Positions 33,021 to 41,974 of a stretch of 64,000 nucleotides of DNA are shown piece after piece. Made by a program: the position numbers and the translations under genes. Every line of letters begins with the position of its first letter. Positions within the stretch are counted from its first letter, which is position 1. Below the pieces are notes generated by a model. The model was not told where the DNA came from. It searched no databases and saw nothing but the letters and a program-made list of their open reading frames with translations. The DNA comes from an uncultured Eubacteriales bacterium (lineage in GTDB: Bacteria > Bacillota > Clostridia > Christensenellales > Aristaeellaceae): NCBI GenBank assembly GCA_902767315.1, contig CACXHB010000122.1:1-64000 (forward strand). Direction: 5' to 3'.

Positions 33021-34280
33021 ATGCTTACTGCTGTTGTTGGAATCAACTGGGGCGACGAGGGCAAGGGCCGCATGGTGGACCTGCTTTCTCAGGATTATAA
33101 AGTAGTTTCCCGTTATCAGGGCGGCAACAACGCCGGCCACACCGTGGTCAACGACCGTGGCACCTTCATTCTGAACCTGCTGCCCTCCGGCATTCTGCGG
33201 GAGGATACCGTCAACGTCATGGGCCCCGGCATGGTCATCGACCTGGAGCACCTGTTCCACGAGACCCAGCGGCTCCGGGACGCGGGCATCGAAATCACCC
33301 CCGCGCACCTGAAGATTTCCGACCGGGCCACCGTGTGCATGCCCTATCATAAGCTCATGGACTGCCTGGAAGAGGATCGCCTGGCCGACAAAAAGTTCGG
33401 CTCCACCCGCCGGGGCATCGCGCCGGTGTACGCCGATAAGTACATGAAAAAGTCCGTGCGCATGGGCGATCTGAAGGATCTGGCCGCCCTGCGTCCCCAT
33501 CTGGAGGACATCGTGGAATGGAAAAACCTCACCGTGGCCAAGGGCTACGGCGCGGATCCCATCTCCGCGGACGAGATGATGGCCTGGCTGGAGAAGTACG
33601 GCCTGCCCTTCGTGGATTATATCTGTGATACCACCAAGTTCCTCTCCTCCGCCGACGACGTGCTCTTCGAGGCCCAGCTGGGCGCACTGCGAGACATCGA
33701 TTTCGGCATCTATCCCTACACCTCCTCTTCCTCCACCATCGCCGCCTACGCGCCCGTGGGCGCGGGCATTCCCGGCCGCAAGCTGGATAAGGTAGTGGGC
33801 ATCATGAAGGCCTATTCCACCTGCGTGGGCGAAGGCCCCTTCACCTGCGAACTGTTCGACGAGGCCGGCAACGCCCTGCGGGAAGCGGGCCACGAATACG
33901 GCGCGGCCACCGGTCGTCCCCGCCGGGTGGGCGGCTTCGACGCGGTCGCCTCCCGCTACGGCGTGATGATGCAGGGCGCCACCGAAATCGCCGTCACCAA
34001 GCTGGATGTGCTGTCCTATCTGGAGGTGATTCCCGTGTGCGAAGCCTATGAGGTGGACGGCAAACTCACCACCGATTTCCCCATGGGCGAGGATCTGAAG
34101 CGGGCCAAGCCCGTTTACCGGATGCATCCGGGCTGGAAGTGCGATATTTCCGGCTGCCGCAAGTTCGAAGACCTGCCCGAAAACGCGCAGAAGTACGTGC
34201 GTTATCTGGAACAGGCCGCGGGCTGCAAAATCAGCTATGTCTCCGTGGGAGCGGAACGGGAAGCTTATATCGAAATGTAA
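33021..34280 (+). CDS. purA: Adenylosuccinate synthetase
   Basis: A 419-residue GTP-dependent enzyme making adenylosuccinate from IMP and aspartate. The N-terminal GWGDEGKGR-type loop reads NWGDEGKGRMVD. QGGNNAGHT is the IMP loop, and RRGIAPVYADK and TGRPRRVGGFDAV complete the active site. AAGGAGAA precedes the ATG. The gene ends in a terminator before the ABC-F gene. Confidence 0.96.
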   Translation: MLTAVVGINWGDEGKGRMVDLLSQDYKVVSRYQGGNNAGHTVVNDRGTFILNLLPSGILREDTVNVMGPGMVIDLEHLFHETQRLRDAGIEITPAHLKISDRATVCMPYHKLMDCLEEDRLADKKFGSTRRGIAPVYADKYMKKSVRMGDLKDLAALRPHLEDIVEWKNLTVAKGYGADPISADEMMAWLEKYGLPFVDYICDTTKFLSSADDVLFEAQLGALRDIDFGIYPYTSSSSTIAAYAPVGAGIPGRKLDKVVGIMKAYSTCVGEGPFTCELFDEAGNALREAGHEYGAATGRPRRVGGFDAVASRYGVMMQGATEIAVTKLDVLSYLEVIPVCEAYEVDGKLTTDFPMGEDLKRAKPVYRMHPGWKCDISGCRKFEDLPENAQKYVRYLEQAAGCKISYVSVGAEREAYIEM

Positions 34281-34290
34281 TTTTCTTGCA

Positions 34291-34326
34291 GGCGGGGGAA
34301 GGTCGGATGGCCTCCCCCCGTCTTTT
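34291..34326 (+). terminator. Terminator after purA
   Basis: GGCGGGGGAAGG (34291-34302) pairs with CCTCCCCCCGTC (34311-34322), with one mismatch and one wobble, followed by TTTT. Confidence 0.65.
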
Positions 34327-34335
34327 GATTGGCAG

Positions 34336-34365
34336 TTGACGTTGGCCGCTTTCTGCGCCTATAAT
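34336..34365 (+). promoter_or_regulatory. Promoter of the ABC-F gene
   Basis: TTGACG (34336-34341), 18-base spacer, perfect TATAAT (34360-34365). Confidence 0.65.
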
Positions 34366-34402
34366 AGAGAAAAGCAGAAATTTTCTTTGATACGAGGTCA
34401 GT

Positions 34403-36289
34403 ATGGCAGAGATTACCATTTCCGCCGTCACCAAGTCCTTTGCCCAGGACCGGGTGGTGCTGGATCATGTTTCCTTTCAGGTGGACGCGGGAGAACGGGT
34501 GGGTCTGCTGGGCGGCAACGGCGCGGGCAAAACCACCCTTCTGAAAATCCTCACCGGAGAAGTGCAGCCCGACAGCGGCTCGGCCACCGTGGCCAGGGGC
34601 CGCCGCATGGGCTACGTGGCCCAGCTGAACCGCTTTTCCAGCGAAAACACCGTGGAAGACGTGCTGGCCGGGGCCTACGCCCGGGTGCGGGAGATTTCCC
34701 GACAGCTGGATCGGGCCCACGCGGATATGTCCGCCCTTTCCCCCGCCCAGTACGACGCGCTGGAGCGGGAATTTCAGGCCCTGGGCGGCTATGACTGGCA
34801 GACGGACCTGAACAAAATCGCCGCCGGGCTGCAAATCGGCCCGGACATGCGTGCCCGGCGCTTTTCCGAGCTTTCCGGGGGCGAGCAGACCCGGGTGTGC
34901 CTGGCGCGGCTTATTATGGAAAAAACCGACGTGCTTTTGCTGGACGAGCCCACCAACCACCTGGACATGGCTTCCCTGGAATGGCTGGAGGATTATCTGG
35001 TGCATTTCAAGGGCGCGGTGCTGGTGGTGAGCCACGACCGGTATTTTCTGGACGTGGTGGTGGACCGGATTGTGGAATTGGAAAACGGACGCGCGGAATT
35101 TTATTCCGGGAACTATTCCTTCTACGCCCGGGAAAAGGAGCTCCGCTATCAGCAGCGCATGCTCCAATATGAAAAGGAACAGGCAAAGATCAAACAACTG
35201 GAATTCCAGATCGCCCGGCTGAAGGCCTGGGGCAGCGTGTACGACAACCCCGCGCTGCATAAACGGGCCGCTTCCATGGAAAAGCGCATCGAACGCACCC
35301 GCCAGACCGACCGGCCTACCAGAGAATCCCGGCTGGAAATGGACTTCTCCTCGGAAGCCTTCCGGGCCGACCGGGTGCTTCGGGTGGAAAACCTCGCCAA
35401 GGCCTACGACGGCCGCACGCTGTTTTCCGGCGTTACCGCGGAAATTCGGGGCGGCGGAGAAAAAGTGGCTCTGCTGGGGGGCAACGGCGCAGGCAAAACC
35501 ACGTTTTTAAAGATTCTGTTGGGTCAGGAAGCCGCCGACGCGGGCTCCGCCGTTTTCGGCCCGTCGGTAAAGGTCGCGTATCTGCCCCAGGTGGTCACCT
35601 TCGAACACCCGGAGCGCACCCTGTACGATACCCTGCTGTACGAAGGCGGCTGCGACCCGCAGCAGGCCCGGGATCGCCTGGGGGCCTTCCGGTTCCGGGG
35701 GGAGGATCAATTCAAAACCGTCTCGCAGCTCTCCGGCGGCGAACGGGCCCGGCTGCGGCTTTGCCTGATTATGCTTTCCCGGGCCAATCTGCTGATACTG
35801 GACGAACCCACCAACCATCTGGACCTGGCTTCCCGGGAATGGATCGAAGAAGCCGTTTCCCATTTTCAGGGAACGCTGCTGTTCGTCAGCCACGACCGCT
35901 ATTTCGTCCGCCGGTTTGCCAACCGGGTGTGGGAAATCGACGGCGGCGCGTTCACCGATTATCCCGGGGATTATGAGCGCTATCGCCGGGTCAAGGCCAT
36001 GAACGCCCTCAAGCCCCAGGCCCCCGCCCCGGCCCAAAAACAGGAGCCTGCTCCCCAAAAGAAATCCGGTCGAGGCCCCAAAAACGAGCGCCGGCTCAAC
36101 GCCCTGGAACGGGAAATCGTCAAAAGAGAGCAGGAGCTTGCCGCCTTCGACGCGCGCATGGAGGCCGCCGCCAGCGATTATGTAAAGCTGAACGAAATTC
36201 TGGCGGAAAAGGCTGCCGCTCAGGAGGAAATCGACGAACTCTACGCCCAATGGGAGGCCGCCGCCGAAGCCATGGGTGAAAATGAATGA
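34403..36289 (+). CDS. ABC-F family ATPase (ribosome-associated)
   Basis: A 628-residue protein with two ABC domains in one chain and no membrane segments. Walker A GGNGAGKTT occurs twice. The signatures are LSGGEQTR and LSGGERAR, and both Walker B motifs read LLDEPTNHLD or LILDEPTNHLD. A linker of ~80 residues joins the domains, and the C-terminal ~70 residues are a charged coiled coil (LNALEREIVKREQELAAFDARM). ABC-F proteins act on stalled ribosomes; some give drug protection, but no resistance subtype can be read here. It precedes a lipase-like gene by 20 bases. Confidence 0.9.
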   Translation: MAEITISAVTKSFAQDRVVLDHVSFQVDAGERVGLLGGNGAGKTTLLKILTGEVQPDSGSATVARGRRMGYVAQLNRFSSENTVEDVLAGAYARVREISRQLDRAHADMSALSPAQYDALEREFQALGGYDWQTDLNKIAAGLQIGPDMRARRFSELSGGEQTRVCLARLIMEKTDVLLLDEPTNHLDMASLEWLEDYLVHFKGAVLVVSHDRYFLDVVVDRIVELENGRAEFYSGNYSFYAREKELRYQQRMLQYEKEQAKIKQLEFQIARLKAWGSVYDNPALHKRAASMEKRIERTRQTDRPTRESRLEMDFSSEAFRADRVLRVENLAKAYDGRTLFSGVTAEIRGGGEKVALLGGNGAGKTTFLKILLGQEAADAGSAVFGPSVKVAYLPQVVTFEHPERTLYDTLLYEGGCDPQQARDRLGAFRFRGEDQFKTVSQLSGGERARLRLCLIMLSRANLLILDEPTNHLDLASREWIEEAVSHFQGTLLFVSHDRYFVRRFANRVWEIDGGAFTDYPGDYERYRRVKAMNALKPQAPAPAQKQEPAPQKKSGRGPKNERRLNALEREIVKREQELAAFDARMEAAASDYVKLNEILAEKAAAQEEIDELYAQWEAAAEAMGENE

Positions 36290-36308
36290 AGCATCGGGAG
36301 AATGAAAT

Positions 36309-37397
36309 ATGAAAAAATGTCTGCGTATTCTGGCGGGATTCCTTGCGCTGGCGCTGGTCGTCTGCATGAGCGCCGCCGCGGAAGCGTCCCAGGCCCTGCC
36401 TTTTTCCGGGCCTTCCAATCAATTTGACCTTACCACCGCGCTGTACATTCTGGGCCATTACATCCAGCAGGAGGCGGACGCTACCCGCGCTTCCCTGGAA
36501 AACGCCGGCCTTACCGTGCAATTGCAGCAATATTACGATAAGCCCGTGACCGACCATTCCCACACCAGCGCCTTTACCCTGGCCACCGGCGAATCCGAAA
36601 TTCGGGGCGAAACGCGCACCCTGGCGGTAATCACCGTCCGGGGCACCGGCGACGGCGAATGGTATTCCAATTTCGATTTTGCCGGGGAATCCAAGGAAAA
36701 CGCCCGCTATGCCGAAAATTTCATGGCCGCGGCCCAGGACATCTATGACATATCCGCGCCTCTGCTGGCGGAACTGGATCGGCCCGTGATCGTGGTCACC
36801 GGCTATTCCCGGGGCGCCGCCTGCGCCAATCTGCTGGGGGTGCTGCTGGACGCGGATTATCCCATGGAAGATGTTTACGTCTATACCTTCGCCACCCCCA
36901 ACACCCTCCGGAGCGAAAACGCGGGATACGACAACATTTTCAATCTGGTGAACGTCAACGACCCCATTATCCGGATGCCGCTGCCCCAGTGGGGCTTCTG
37001 CCGGGCGGGAACGGACGTGGAATTGCGGGATCCCGAACTAATCAATACCCCCATGCACCGGATGTTCCTGGCGCTTTTGGGCCTGTGCCCGGATATTTCC
37101 GCCTATTATGACGACGTGCATTCCCTTTCCGCCCCGGGACTGGCCACAGACGGCGACGGGCTTACGGCCTTCCAGCTGTTCCAGGCATTGGCGGATCTGC
37201 TTTCCGGGGACGGCGCCCTTTCCGCCGACGCGCAGCAGCTGCTGACGGAAGCCTCCGCCGGGGAAAACGATTTCTCGGAATTTCTGCCCCTGTTCCTCTC
37301 CCTGCTGCAGCCGGACGAAACCACCCAAATGCCGGGACTGTTCGCTCAGCACATGCCGCAGGTGTATTTGGAATTGATGGGAAATCTGGCGGAATGA
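36309..37397 (+). CDS. Secreted lipase-like alpha/beta hydrolase (class 3 lipase type)
   Basis: A 362-residue protein with a signal peptide (about 1-25, cut near AAAEA). The nucleophile serine is in VTGYSRGAACANLL, a G-x-S-x-G elbow. NVNDPIIRMPLP probably holds the acid residue, and the fold resembles lipase class 3. An oxyanion-like VITVRGTGDGEWYSNFDF lies upstream, the equivalent of the class 3 RGT loop. The substrate is unknown. GGGAG precedes the ATG. It is probably co-transcribed with the ABC-F gene. Confidence 0.72.
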   Translation: MKKCLRILAGFLALALVVCMSAAAEASQALPFSGPSNQFDLTTALYILGHYIQQEADATRASLENAGLTVQLQQYYDKPVTDHSHTSAFTLATGESEIRGETRTLAVITVRGTGDGEWYSNFDFAGESKENARYAENFMAAAQDIYDISAPLLAELDRPVIVVTGYSRGAACANLLGVLLDADYPMEDVYVYTFATPNTLRSENAGYDNIFNLVNVNDPIIRMPLPQWGFCRAGTDVELRDPELINTPMHRMFLALLGLCPDISAYYDDVHSLSAPGLATDGDGLTAFQLFQALADLLSGDGALSADAQQLLTEASAGENDFSEFLPLFLSLLQPDETTQMPGLFAQHMPQVYLELMGNLAE

Positions 37398-37410
37398 AGA
37401 ACGAAGAACA

Positions 37411-37480
37411 GCGCGAGCCCGTCGCCGGCCATGGCCGGTGACGGGCTCGCGCCTGGGCGGGGGGACTGCGGTCCCCCCGC
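37411..37480. repeat. Hairpin array B (two tandem inverted repeats)
   Basis: Between the convergent lipase and MATE genes. Stem 1: 20 bp (37411-37430 with 37433-37452, 2-base loop, one wobble). Stem 2: 10 bp perfect (37457-37466 with 37471-37480, loop TGCG), followed by ACCCCCCTG. Stem 2 and its downstream C-run match arrays A and D. There is no T tract, so it is not a standard terminator. Confidence 0.75.
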
Positions 37481-37506
37481 ACCCCCCTGGGGTCTCCTCT
37501 TTCGAC

Positions 37507-38871
37507 TTATGCCGTTTCCCGAGTCAGCTTCTTCATCCAGTTGAAGCGGTTGATCTTTACCACCGCCACGAAGCATTTGAGAATCTGGTCGCACTTCAGG
37601 CACGCGAAGGTGACCCACGCAGGGGCGCCGAAATGGGCCGCCAGGAACGCGGAGGGCAGCACCACCAGGAAGACGAAAATGGTGTCGTTAATAAACACAA
37701 AGCTGATGTCGCCGCCGGATTTTACCAGTCCGAACAGACAGGGCATCTGGTAACTGGTGCCAAAAATGGTGACGCACAGAACCGCCGTGAAGGACAGCGC
37801 CTGCCGGGCGGCCTCCGGCGAAATGCCCGAATGCAGCGCCACGAAGGGCACCCGCAGAAGCAGCAGCACCCCGGCGTTGAAAAAGCCCAGCAGCAGAAAC
37901 AGCACCTGGGTGGTGCGGGCATATTCCTTCATCAATTCCGTCTTGCCCGCGCCGATGGTCTTGCCGGAGATGATACCCACGGCGGAGGCCAGGCCAGAAA
38001 TGGTAATGTAGCACAGGGTATTGAGGCTGTTGGCCACGCTGAGGCCGGACACCGTCTCCGGGCCATAGCCGCCCATGATCTTGCTGTTGAACATCATGTT
38101 CACGGACCAGACCACATCGCCCGCCACCAGCGGCGCGCCGTACTTGAGCAGATCATGCAGAAGGGCCTTATCCCGCAATAGCAGGCTCTTCAGCCGGAAA
38201 TTCAGCCGGTCGTCCTTGCACAGCACATACACCCCCGCCACAACGGTTTCCACAAAGCGGGCGGCTACCGTGGCGATGGCCGCGCCCTTCACTTCCATGC
38301 GGGGCAGGCCCAGCTTGCCGAAGATCAGAACATAGTTCAGGGCCACGTTCACCAGCAGGGAGATGAAGGAGGTCAGCATACCGACGAAGGTGATTTCCAC
38401 CGAACGCATGGCGGAAATCAGCGCCTGCGTAATGCAGAAGAAGATGTAGGACACGCTGACCCAGCGCATATAGAGCATGCCCTCGGCAATCACCGCCTCA
38501 TCCTGAGAGAAAAAGCGCATGATGGGCTGGGAAAACGACAGCACAAGGCCGGTGAAGATCAGCCCCACCAGAGCCGACGCCCGCAGGCCGATGGCCACCA
38601 GTCGCCGAATGCTGGCGGTATCCCGCTTGCCCCAATATTGGGCGGAAATAATGAGAATGGCGCCGCTCAGGCCGTTGGTGAACATCTGAATCAGCGTCTG
38701 GACCTGACTGCCCATGTACACGCCGGAAACGGCGGTGTCACCCAGTTTAGTGACCATGTAGTTGTCGGCAAAGGTCACCAGAAAGGTAACCAGGTTTTGC
38801 AGCGCCACGGGAATGGCGAGGGTGACAAGACTCTGGTAATAGCTTTTGTCCCGGGTAAGCCAGCGGTTCAT
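37507..38871 (-). CDS. MATE family efflux transporter
   Basis: A 454-residue, 12-helix antiporter with two MatE halves. Typical motifs are AIPVALQNLVTFLVTFADNYM in helix 1, and TQALISAMRSVEITFVGML plus LNYVLIFGKLG in the first half. ISGLASAVGIISGKTIGAGK begins the second half. MATE pumps exchange drugs or metabolites for Na+ or H+. AAAGGAG lies before the ATG. It is monocistronic. Confidence 0.92.
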   Translation of the reverse strand: MNRWLTRDKSYYQSLVTLAIPVALQNLVTFLVTFADNYMVTKLGDTAVSGVYMGSQVQTLIQMFTNGLSGAILIISAQYWGKRDTASIRRLVAIGLRASALVGLIFTGLVLSFSQPIMRFFSQDEAVIAEGMLYMRWVSVSYIFFCITQALISAMRSVEITFVGMLTSFISLLVNVALNYVLIFGKLGLPRMEVKGAAIATVAARFVETVVAGVYVLCKDDRLNFRLKSLLLRDKALLHDLLKYGAPLVAGDVVWSVNMMFNSKIMGGYGPETVSGLSVANSLNTLCYITISGLASAVGIISGKTIGAGKTELMKEYARTTQVLFLLLGFFNAGVLLLLRVPFVALHSGISPEAARQALSFTAVLCVTIFGTSYQMPCLFGLVKSGGDISFVFINDTIFVFLVVLPSAFLAAHFGAPAWVTFACLKCDQILKCFVAVVKINRFNWMKKLTRETA

Positions 38872-38912
38872 GCATACTCTCCTTTGTTTTTTCTTCGTCG
38901 CCTTATAATCTG

Positions 38913-38941
38913 ATTATACCCCCGCGGGAAGATTTATACAA
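38913..38941 (-). promoter_or_regulatory. Promoter of the MATE gene
   Basis: Minus-strand TTGTAT (38936-38941), 17-base spacer, perfect TATAAT (38913-38918). Confidence 0.65.
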
Positions 38942-38986
38942 CCGCTAATTTTGCAAAACGCGACTGCTTTTCCCCGGCCGGGGCAA

Positions 38987-39015
38987 TTGTATCCCTTATC
39001 CAAATATGGTAAAAT
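38987..39015 (+). promoter_or_regulatory. Promoter of the SGNH-MBOAT operon
   Basis: TTGTAT (38987-38992), 17-base spacer, TAAAAT (39010-39015). It diverges from the MATE promoter. Confidence 0.6.
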
Positions 39016-39047
39016 GAATTCATTCTACAAAAGGCGGTTTATTGCCC

Positions 39048-40058
39048 ATGCATTCCAGATGGATTCGAATATTAAAAGTTCTGGGGGCCGTTTTTCTGGC
39101 CCTGGCGGTGCTGGATCTGTTCTGCGCCTGGTATTATAACCCCACCTCCTACCTGCGGGATCCGGACCGGGCCACCGACCTGATTCGCCAGCCGGAGGCC
39201 TTTACCTCCCGGGCCACGGAGGGCTTCGCTTCCATGCGCATGGACGCTCAGGGATACAACAACGCCGCCGTCCCGGACGAGGACATTTTTGTACTCATGA
39301 TGGGCTCTTCCCATACCGAGGCGCTGAACGTGCCCCAGGATCAGAACGCCTCCGCCCAATTGCAGGCCCTGCTTTCGGAAGCCGGCTATCCCGGCGCGGT
39401 GTATAACATCGGCATTTCTTCCCATACCTTTGCCCGAAACGCCGCCAACCTGCCCCGGGCGCTGGATAAATTTCAGCCCACGGGCTATGTGGTCGTCGAA
39501 ACCGCCGATGTGCTGATGTTTACCGCCGCGGTGCACGCCGCCCGGGACGACGGCATGGAGCTGCTGCCTGAAACCGATTCTCCCCTGCCCGCCTGGCTCA
39601 CTAACCGGCCCCTGGCCGCCACCCTGTACCGGCAGTGGGGCAACCTCACCTCCGAGGAGGAGGAGCAGATCGACACCAGTTACATTCCTCCGGACATTCT
39701 GCATCGCTATCAGCAGGCCCTGACGGAGCTTTTCCTGCAAATGCGCACGGAGGCGGACGCGGCGGGCGTGGAACTGATTTTCTATTACCATCCGCACCTG
39801 GCGCTCACCGGGGACGGCGGCGCGGAGACCATGACCCAGCGGCAGTGCCTGGGGGCCTTTTCCGCTGCCTGTCAGGAGGCGGGGATCACCTTTCTGGATC
39901 TGTCGGATATCTTCCTTCAGGCCTATGAGGCCGGTTTCACCCTGCCCCACGGCTTTGTCAATACTTCCCCCGGAACGGGCCATTTGAACGCCGACGGCCA
40001 CGCCATGATCGCCCGGGCGCTGTTTAAAACCATCGCAGAAAAGGAGGCCGCCAAATGA
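39048..40058 (+). CDS. SGNH-type hydrolase / acyltransferase partner (DltD/AlgX-like)
   Basis: A 336-residue protein with an N-terminal membrane anchor (LKVLGAVFLALAVLDLFCAW) and an extracytoplasmic domain. MMGSSHTEALN holds the likely nucleophile serine. GHLNADGHAMIA near the C-terminus supplies the Asp and His. Its stop overlaps the MBOAT start (ATGA). Such pairs move acyl groups across the membrane (MBOAT) onto a cell-surface polymer (SGNH), as in alginate, teichoic acid or peptidoglycan acylation. Which polymer is modified is not evident. TTG at 39042 is an alternative start. Confidence 0.75.
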   Translation: MHSRWIRILKVLGAVFLALAVLDLFCAWYYNPTSYLRDPDRATDLIRQPEAFTSRATEGFASMRMDAQGYNNAAVPDEDIFVLMMGSSHTEALNVPQDQNASAQLQALLSEAGYPGAVYNIGISSHTFARNAANLPRALDKFQPTGYVVVETADVLMFTAAVHAARDDGMELLPETDSPLPAWLTNRPLAATLYRQWGNLTSEEEEQIDTSYIPPDILHRYQQALTELFLQMRTEADAAGVELIFYYHPHLALTGDGGAETMTQRQCLGAFSAACQEAGITFLDLSDIFLQAYEAGFTLPHGFVNTSPGTGHLNADGHAMIARALFKTIAEKEAAK

Positions 40059-41455
40059 GCTTTGTCAGCGTCGCGTTTTTCGTCCTGTTCGCGCTCACTC
40101 TGACCACGCAATGGCTTTTGCCCTCCCGGCGCCTGCGGCAGCTGGCATTGCTGGCCGCCAGTTATGTGTTTTATGGCTGGTGGGACTGGCGCTTCTGTTT
40201 TCTCATGCTTTTCCTCACCGCCGTGGCCTTCTTCACCGGCCTGCGGCTGGAGAAAAAGCCCGGCTCCCGGCCCGCGCTGGCCCTGGGCGTAACGGTGCCC
40301 CTGGCGGTGTTGTTCTTTTTTAAGTACATGGGCTTTTTCGTAGATTCCTTCTGTGCACTTTTCGGGCTGAACCCCGCCGGCGCGCTGCGGATTCTGCTGC
40401 CTGTGGGCATTTCCTTTTATACCTTCCAAAGCCTTAGCTATACCATCGACGCTTATCGGGGCAAGGTGGCCATCAGCCACGATTTCTGCAAATTCGCCCT
40501 GTATATCGCCTTTTTCCCCCAGCTGGTGGCGGGACCCATCGTCAAGGCGGCGGATTTTTTGCCCCAATTGGAAGAGGATCGCCGCCCCACCGGTGCAGGC
40601 GTTGCTCAGGGCATGAACCTGTTTTTATGGGGCATGCTGAAAAAGGCCGTGTTTGCCGACCAGATTTCTCCCTTTGTGGACAGCGTATTCGCCACCCCCG
40701 CGGCCTTTTCCTCCGGCACGGTGGCTCTGGCTGTGCTGGCCTATGCCATCCAGATTTATTTTGATTTCTCCGGCTATTCGGATATGGCCATCGGCTGCGC
40801 CATATGCCTGGGATACGACCTGATGAAGAACTTCGATCTGCCCTATCTTTCCCGAAACGTTTCCGAATTCTGGAAGCGCTGGCACATCAGCCTGTCCACC
40901 TGGCTGATGGAATACCTCTACATCCCCCTGGGCGGCAATCGCAAAGGGCGGGCCCGGACGTACCTCAACCTCATGATTACCATGCTGCTGGGGGGCCTGT
41001 GGCACGGCGCGGGAATTAATTTCATTCTCTGGGGCGGCTTTCATGGCCTGGCGCTGTGTGCGCACAAGGCCTGGGCCCGGAAATTCCCGGCCAAACCCTG
41101 CTTTTTCCGCACTGCCGCCGCTACGCTGTGCACCTTTGTGTTCGTCTGCCTTTGCTGGATTCCCTTCCGCGCCCAGACCTTCAGCCAGACCCGGGCCGTG
41201 CTGCAGAAGCTGTTCTGCTGGTCCGGCGGCGTGGTTTTTCCCCATACCTGGTCCATTGCCGCTATCGTGCTGCTGGTTCTGGCGACCCTTTACTGCGTCT
41301 TCCGCAACCGGGACGCTCAGGGCCGGGTGCATGGAGATGCGCCCGTATTCCGCCTGGGCAGCTTCTGGGGCACCTTCGCCTTCGCGCTGCTGGCGGGGTT
41401 CGTGCTGGTGTTGATGTACACCGGGGATAACCCGTTTATCTACTTCCAATTCTGA
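40055..41455 (+). CDS. MBOAT family membrane O-acyltransferase (AlgI/DltB type)
   Basis: A 466-residue membrane protein with about ten spans. The invariant MBOAT histidine lies in MLLGGLWHGAGINFILWGG. FWKRWHISLSTWLMEYLYIPLGG and SGYSDMAIGCA are further AlgI/DltB family blocks. It transfers an acyl group from a cytosolic donor to the exterior side, where the SGNH partner acts. Translation is coupled to the SGNH gene. Confidence 0.93.
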   Translation: MSFVSVAFFVLFALTLTTQWLLPSRRLRQLALLAASYVFYGWWDWRFCFLMLFLTAVAFFTGLRLEKKPGSRPALALGVTVPLAVLFFFKYMGFFVDSFCALFGLNPAGALRILLPVGISFYTFQSLSYTIDAYRGKVAISHDFCKFALYIAFFPQLVAGPIVKAADFLPQLEEDRRPTGAGVAQGMNLFLWGMLKKAVFADQISPFVDSVFATPAAFSSGTVALAVLAYAIQIYFDFSGYSDMAIGCAICLGYDLMKNFDLPYLSRNVSEFWKRWHISLSTWLMEYLYIPLGGNRKGRARTYLNLMITMLLGGLWHGAGINFILWGGFHGLALCAHKAWARKFPAKPCFFRTAAATLCTFVFVCLCWIPFRAQTFSQTRAVLQKLFCWSGGVVFPHTWSIAAIVLLVLATLYCVFRNRDAQGRVHGDAPVFRLGSFWGTFAFALLAGFVLVLMYTGDNPFIYFQF

Positions 41456-41482
41456 AAATTTCTGAAAAGGAGATCGCATATC

Positions 41483-41974
41483 ATGGCGGCAATCATGCAC
41501 ATTCTGGTGGGCCTGCCCTGCTCCGGGAAAACCACCCTTGCCAAACAAATCGAATCCGAAACCGGGGCAGTGCGCTTTTCCCCCGACGAATGGCAGCTGT
41601 TCCTCTTTGGCCACGATATGGATCACCCGGATCATGACGCCCGACACACCCGGGTGGAGGAGCTCATGCGAAAGGTCGCAATTCAGCTTCTGCGTCAGGG
41701 AGCCAGCGTTATTTACGATTTCGGTTTCTGGTCTGTGCAGGAGCGGGACGAAATGCGCGCCCTGGCCCGGGAATTGGGGGTGGAATTCCGCATGCATTAT
41801 CTGGCCACTCCGCTGGAGGAAATCTATCGCCGGATGGATCTGCGCAATGCCTCCGGCCGGGACGATATTTTCGTCTTTACCCGGGAAGACCTGGCCCAGT
41901 GGCTTCCCTATTGGCAGCCGCCGCTTCCAGACGAGGAAGGCTGCCAGTTCGTTCTGCCGGGCGGCGGCGCGTAG
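41483..41974 (+). CDS. Small P-loop kinase-like ATPase (zeta-toxin/AAA type)
   Basis: A 163-residue protein with Walker A GLPCSGKTTLA near the N-terminus, then FSPDEWQLFLFGHD and VIYDFGFWSVQERD, as in the zeta-toxin-like or chloramphenicol-phosphotransferase-like kinases. The late Arg-rich stretch IYRRMDLRNAS may serve as a lid. It is short for a zeta toxin and no antitoxin lies beside it. It follows the MBOAT gene by 27 bases with AAGGAG. The stop codon lies in the loop of the first hairpin of array C. Confidence 0.75.
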   Translation: MAAIMHILVGLPCSGKTTLAKQIESETGAVRFSPDEWQLFLFGHDMDHPDHDARHTRVEELMRKVAIQLLRQGASVIYDFGFWSVQERDEMRALARELGVEFRMHYLATPLEEIYRRMDLRNASGRDDIFVFTREDLAQWLPYWQPPLPDEEGCQFVLPGGGA

